Assembly (NCBI GenBank): GCA_905221605.1
Contig: CAJNDS010002292.1
Coordinates: 1-64,000 of the forward strand
From: Symbiodinium natans
Lineage: Eukaryota; Sar; Dinophyceae; Suessiales; Symbiodiniaceae
DNA: 64,000 nucleotides
Direction of reading: 5' to 3'
Shown here: in pieces, positions 60,755 through 64,000 of the stretch
How positions within the stretch are numbered: position 1 is the first letter of the stretch
Layout: each line of letters opens with the position of its first letter
Made by a program: the position numbers and the translations under genes
Notes under the pieces: model-generated
What the model saw: only the letters and a program-made list of their open reading frames with translations
Told to the model about the DNA's origin: nothing
The model's database searches: none

Positions 60755-62746
60755 TCAGCGGGTGAAGGTCTGCTGGGCAAGACGATCTACAGTCACATGC
60801 GCCAGGAAGCCGGGGATAGAGCTGTAGACCTCCAGGTAAGCCATGGCCTGACGATCACCCTGCAGTTGCTCCGCCCAGGCAGTGCCCAACAAGTCGAACT
60901 CTGCTGGATGCCCTGCAGGACCCGCATTTGCTGGTCTGAGCTGGAAAACCAACTCCTGACCTTCATGGTACCTGGAAGTCAGATGCCATCGCATTGAAGT
61001 TCCGTCGCCCTTCATCTCTACCTTCCATCCCAAGAGGTGGTAGATGCCCTCTCTGAACTCTTGCACGTATTTTCGCATTGCTTTCTTAAACCGGTCCAGC
61101 TGTCTTGATGCTTGCTGCTGTTCCAGGTCACCAGCGGCGTCACCAGAGCTGCGAGCATCGACACGAGCTTCGACTGGACCGCTCGGACCTCTCGCAAGGT
61201 GCAAGACTTTGGTAGTTCGAGGGTCAAAATCTGCGTCGGCATCTGCATTCGCTGCATTTGCATTCTCCAGAGTCTCCAGTCGTTCGACCCGACTCTCAAG
61301 CTCCTGGTTGGCTTCCCAGAGCTCTGCATTCACACGCTCAAGCTTTCGAGCTCTGCCTTCCACATCCATCAGCTTACTGACCTGGCTGCGCAACAACTCA
61401 GCCTCTTTGGCAATGGCATCGATGGCCTGCTGCTTTGCGGCCACTTGCCTCTGAAGCTCCACTGGCTCAAGCATAGGCTCGGCTGTTGCCGGTCTCTCAT
61501 CGCTGCCATCGCTCTTGCCCGCCATCAGCCGCTGGATGTTTGACTGGGCATCCTGGAGCTGCCCTTTTAGCTCCTCACAACGCGCTGCTTCCACCCGAAG
61601 CTTGCTAAGCTCAATCTGCATGTCTTTCTGCACGTTCGCTGCCTCATCTAGCTGGCGCTGTGCTTGCATGCAGTTCTGGTTCTCCTTGGCTAAGCGAGAC
61701 TGAAGGAAGGACCAAGCAAGCCCAAGGTTCGCGGCTGTGGGTTTGTTGGGGACGTCGCTTCGACACTCTTTGGCAGTAGTGAGGATCTCCACCACCACAT
61801 CCTGCAATGCGATCAGGTCCTTCTTTGCAAGCTCTGCCCCTTGGGCCTCTTGCAGGGCAGCGTCACGAGCTTCCAGGGCATCCTTCAGAGATGCCTGGCT
61901 TTGCTCCAGATCGCTCATCCGCGCCTGTGCTGCAAGCAAGTCGCTTCGCGTGCTGTGCAGCTGCTGAAGCTCCTGGTCAAGTTCAAGGTGTTTGCCTTGA
62001 AGTTGGGCCGCCAGCTCCTTCTCTGGCCACCATTCTTTGAGAAGCATGCGCAATGCAAGTACCTCTTGCTCTAGCTCTGCAATTCTGGAAGTCAAGGGCT
62101 CATGATCGGCCAGAGGGTTGGTCAATTCGGCGAGTTGCTTGAGCTTTGATTCCAGCTGCAAAATAGTGCAGTCTTGCTTTCGACGCTCATCTGTAGCTTG
62201 GAGCTCCATGGCCTGCAGATCACGTTGCGAACGCTCTTGAGCTTCTTGCAGGTCATGTGCAAGCTTGTCGCGTTGGCGCTGGAGCTTCAAGATCTCGTCC
62301 TCCATCTCGCTTATCCGTCGCTTCTTGGCTCTGCCATCTTCTCGCAGCTCGGAGCACTCTTTTTTGACGTTGCTGAGTTGATTTTTTTGAGTACTGCTGA
62401 GGCTGGACATGGCCTTCGACTTCGTCTTCACTTCCTGCCGGGCGCCTTCTAAGGCTCGCTGCAGCTCCTCATTGCTCTGCGAAAGCCGCTGGAACTCGGA
62501 GAAGCTTTGGCCTTTCGAGACGGGTGCGATCTCCGGAACTCCGAAGGTTGCACCAGTAGGACCAACGGACACAGTCTCCACAGTCCCCAGAGGCTCCGGA
62601 GGCTCCACTGGAAGCTCTGTTTGAACGCCTTGGCCTTGACCATCAAGGAAGCGATCGATGTCCCTGCGCAGGCCAATGAGCTGCGAGGCCTGCGCATCCT
62701 GTGTGGTGGCCGGAGCTTTTCGGGGGAAGCTGGAAGTCAACGGCAT
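60755..62746 (-). CDS. MAD1: Mitotic spindle assembly checkpoint protein MAD1
   Basis: This is an uninterrupted 663-codon frame, close to the usual MAD1 length (human about 718). Residues about 85-500 are heptad-rich coiled coil. Residues 513-521, KVLHLARGP (61210-61184), match the Mad2-interaction motif of MAD1, in which K-V-L-H-L and P are conserved. Residues 551-663 form the MAD1 C-terminal domain: a helix DRFKKAMRKYVQEFREGIYH, the LLGWKVEM strand, RWHLTSRY, and the diagnostic IPGFLAHVTVDRLAQQTF. In human MAD1 the Bub1-binding RLK sits where this protein has RFK (61093-61085). MAD1 recruits Mad2 to unattached kinetochores and the nuclear pore. ATG at 62746 directly follows an in-frame TGA and a CCAAG acceptor-like site suitable for spliced-leader trans-splicing. 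An intron upstream of the ATG cannot be excluded. Confidence 0.88.
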   Translation of the reverse strand: MPLTSSFPRKAPATTQDAQASQLIGLRRDIDRFLDGQGQGVQTELPVEPPEPLGTVETVSVGPTGATFGVPEIAPVSKGQSFSEFQRLSQSNEELQRALEGARQEVKTKSKAMSSLSSTQKNQLSNVKKECSELREDGRAKKRRISEMEDEILKLQRQRDKLAHDLQEAQERSQRDLQAMELQATDERRKQDCTILQLESKLKQLAELTNPLADHEPLTSRIAELEQEVLALRMLLKEWWPEKELAAQLQGKHLELDQELQQLHSTRSDLLAAQARMSDLEQSQASLKDALEARDAALQEAQGAELAKKDLIALQDVVVEILTTAKECRSDVPNKPTAANLGLAWSFLQSRLAKENQNCMQAQRQLDEAANVQKDMQIELSKLRVEAARCEELKGQLQDAQSNIQRLMAGKSDGSDERPATAEPMLEPVELQRQVAAKQQAIDAIAKEAELLRSQVSKLMDVEGRARKLERVNAELWEANQELESRVERLETLENANAANADADADFDPRTTKVLHLARGPSGPVEARVDARSSGDAAGDLEQQQASRQLDRFKKAMRKYVQEFREGIYHLLGWKVEMKGDGTSMRWHLTSRYHEGQELVFQLRPANAGPAGHPAEFDLLGTAWAEQLQGDRQAMAYLEVYSSIPGFLAHVTVDRLAQQTFTR

Positions 62747-62749
62747 TCA

Positions 62750-63640
62750 CTTGGCCGCGACGAAGCAACAGCCTCCGACACCCAAACCGCGGACCCCCGG
62801 ACCCCTGGACCCCTTCTCCTCTTGACCCCTTGAGAGCTCACAGCTGCGCTGCCTATCGAAATGCCAGTCGGACTGCACGGGTGTTCATCTATGTGGTCAT
62901 CGTTCATTGGCAAGAGTTGACAAGGAGCTGTTCATTAATGTCAAACAGGGATGAGTTGGAAAGCTGTGGAGAGCGTGCGCACAGCACCCTTCTCCCCTGC
63001 CTCTTCGCATTGGTTACGTCCATTGCAGTCCGTGGAACATCTGCGAGAGGCGCTGACAAACTGCCACACAGTCCGCACTGTTGCTCACTTTCGGCATCTG
63101 CTTCATGGCCTTACCAGCCAACTTTCTTGATTATGAGCAGCCGCCTCAACAATGGCAAAAGATCGCGTAGTAACCGACTCTCAACCAAGCCACTGAATCA
63201 GTACTCTGTGCACGACTTCGCCACAACTGCTAAGCCTTTCACTCTGTTGACTGTGACAGACACAGCAAGCGCTGCTAGTCTTCGAGCAGCGTTGGGCCAT
63301 CGCATTGCGCTGAGCCTGGTGCAAGTATGCGTGGCAGTGGGACAGGGCTGCTGGCAATCGGACTGCTAAGTTCCGCACTGCTGCGGCCACACAGCTATGT
63401 TACCTCAGCTCTCCAGCAGCACGTTGAACAACCCAACTTGAAACATATCCTGCATCGGCTACACACAAGGCCGGGACAGGCAGAGCCACCCTGGTGCTCC
63501 CAGGAAGCTTGGGCAAACAGTTGGCGGAAACATATACAACTGTGCAAGTCGCATCCAAACCCAATTCAACATGACAAGCAAACCTTTGCTGCAGGTGGCA
63601 GACAATCTGTCAGGGGCCCTACAGGTGACATTCCCACATC
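62750..63640. other. Upstream region of MAD1, no gene seen
   Basis: No convincing coding frame on the minus strand. A 222-codon plus-strand frame (62701-63369) has shadow-like composition and overlaps the MAD1 start. Short GGACCCC-type repeats lie at 62785-62825. Confidence 0.45.
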
Positions 63641-63650
63641 GTTTACGCAC

Positions 63651-63872
63651 CTCACGAAGCTGCTGAAAATTGCCGAAGCAGAACTTGAAAATTTCATCTG
63701 CACAAAGGTCTGCTGCTTACTATCCGCCGGCGCTTTCAAGCTGGTCGGCGAGAAAGACAATTTGCGGCTTTGCCGGCCCGGCAGCATCACGCTGCTGGTC
63801 ATAGCCTAAAGGATGCTCTTCAGCAGCACTTGCCACCTCCAGCTTCTCAACACCCAGCTGAGCTTTTATCAC
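63651..63872 (-). CDS. Exons of an unknown gene entering from the right edge
   Basis: After acceptor GTTGCAG the minus strand (63872-63725) reads VIKAQLGVEKLEVASAAEEH, then GPAKPQIVFLADQLESAG. A second piece (63697-63651) between CAG and GTGCGT reads EIFKFCFGNFQQLRE. They join in frame only if the 27 bases 63724-63698 are removed. Product not recognised; the 5' part lies outside the window. Confidence 0.55.
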
Positions 63873-64000
63873 CTGCAACAGACTTGCAATAGCAGTGACA
63901 GGCAAATGTCACAAAACCCACAGCGTTGAACTGTTGACGAAGCATTACTCGCTTCGCTTCGGCCTCGCTGAGATCCCGCAACATGGCTGCCTGGATGTAA

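Noticed and set aside
62701-63369. 222-codon plus-strand open frame
   Set aside because: It overlaps the start of MAD1 and has irregular composition without any domain.
1-64000. tRNA, rRNA, snRNA or spliced-leader RNA genes
   Set aside because: I looked for T-loop-like GGTTCRANTCC, 5S-like and full spliced-leader sequences on both strands and found no convincing candidate by eye. A covariance-model scan would be decisive.

Overview
The window looks like nuclear DNA from a dinoflagellate, most like the Symbiodiniaceae. This is inferred from gene structure, not from a marker gene. Almost every convincing coding segment lies on the minus strand, as in dinoflagellate unidirectional gene clusters. 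Where a protein family fixes the reading frame (thrombospondin type-1, RRM), exons are short, introns are mostly 49-210 nt, acceptors are mostly AG|G, and donors are GT, GC or GA. That donor mix is a known dinoflagellate trait. No rRNA, tRNA, CRISPR array or intact transposon was seen.

Layout, left to right. 1-1000: CGA-type repeats, two small hairpin repeats and seven copies of a near-palindrome. About 1080-1680: an AT-rich island unlike the rest. 2.0-5.4 kb: a minus-strand gene for a predicted secreted Cys-rich protein, plus two exon-like pieces beyond it. 6.2-19 kb: minus-strand exon-like segments of unknown function, one set opening with a membrane/signal segment at 10365. 19.4-22.3 kb: a type II membrane protein with a Cys-rich lumenal or extracellular part. 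22.4-27.5 kb: more unknown exons. 28.6-28.8 kb: degenerate telomere-like AAACCCT repeats. 29.8-37.5 kb: unknown genes with two possible signal-peptide starts. 38.3-39.5 kb: thrombospondin-repeat locus C. 40.0-45.5 kb: an RNA-binding protein gene with three RRMs. 45.9-50.2 kb: thrombospondin-repeat locus B. 50.7-53.7 kb: an unknown exon cluster. 54.3-60.3 kb: thrombospondin-repeat locus A. 60.8-62.7 kb: an uninterrupted 663-codon gene for the spindle-checkpoint protein MAD1. The right edge cuts another minus-strand gene.

The best-supported items are the MAD1 homologue, with an intact Mad2-binding motif and C-terminal domain, the thrombospondin exons, and the three-RRM protein. The thrombospondin domains are cut into two to four small exons each, and the joints can be read to the base. 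Elsewhere exon limits and gene boundaries are tentative and products are left unnamed.
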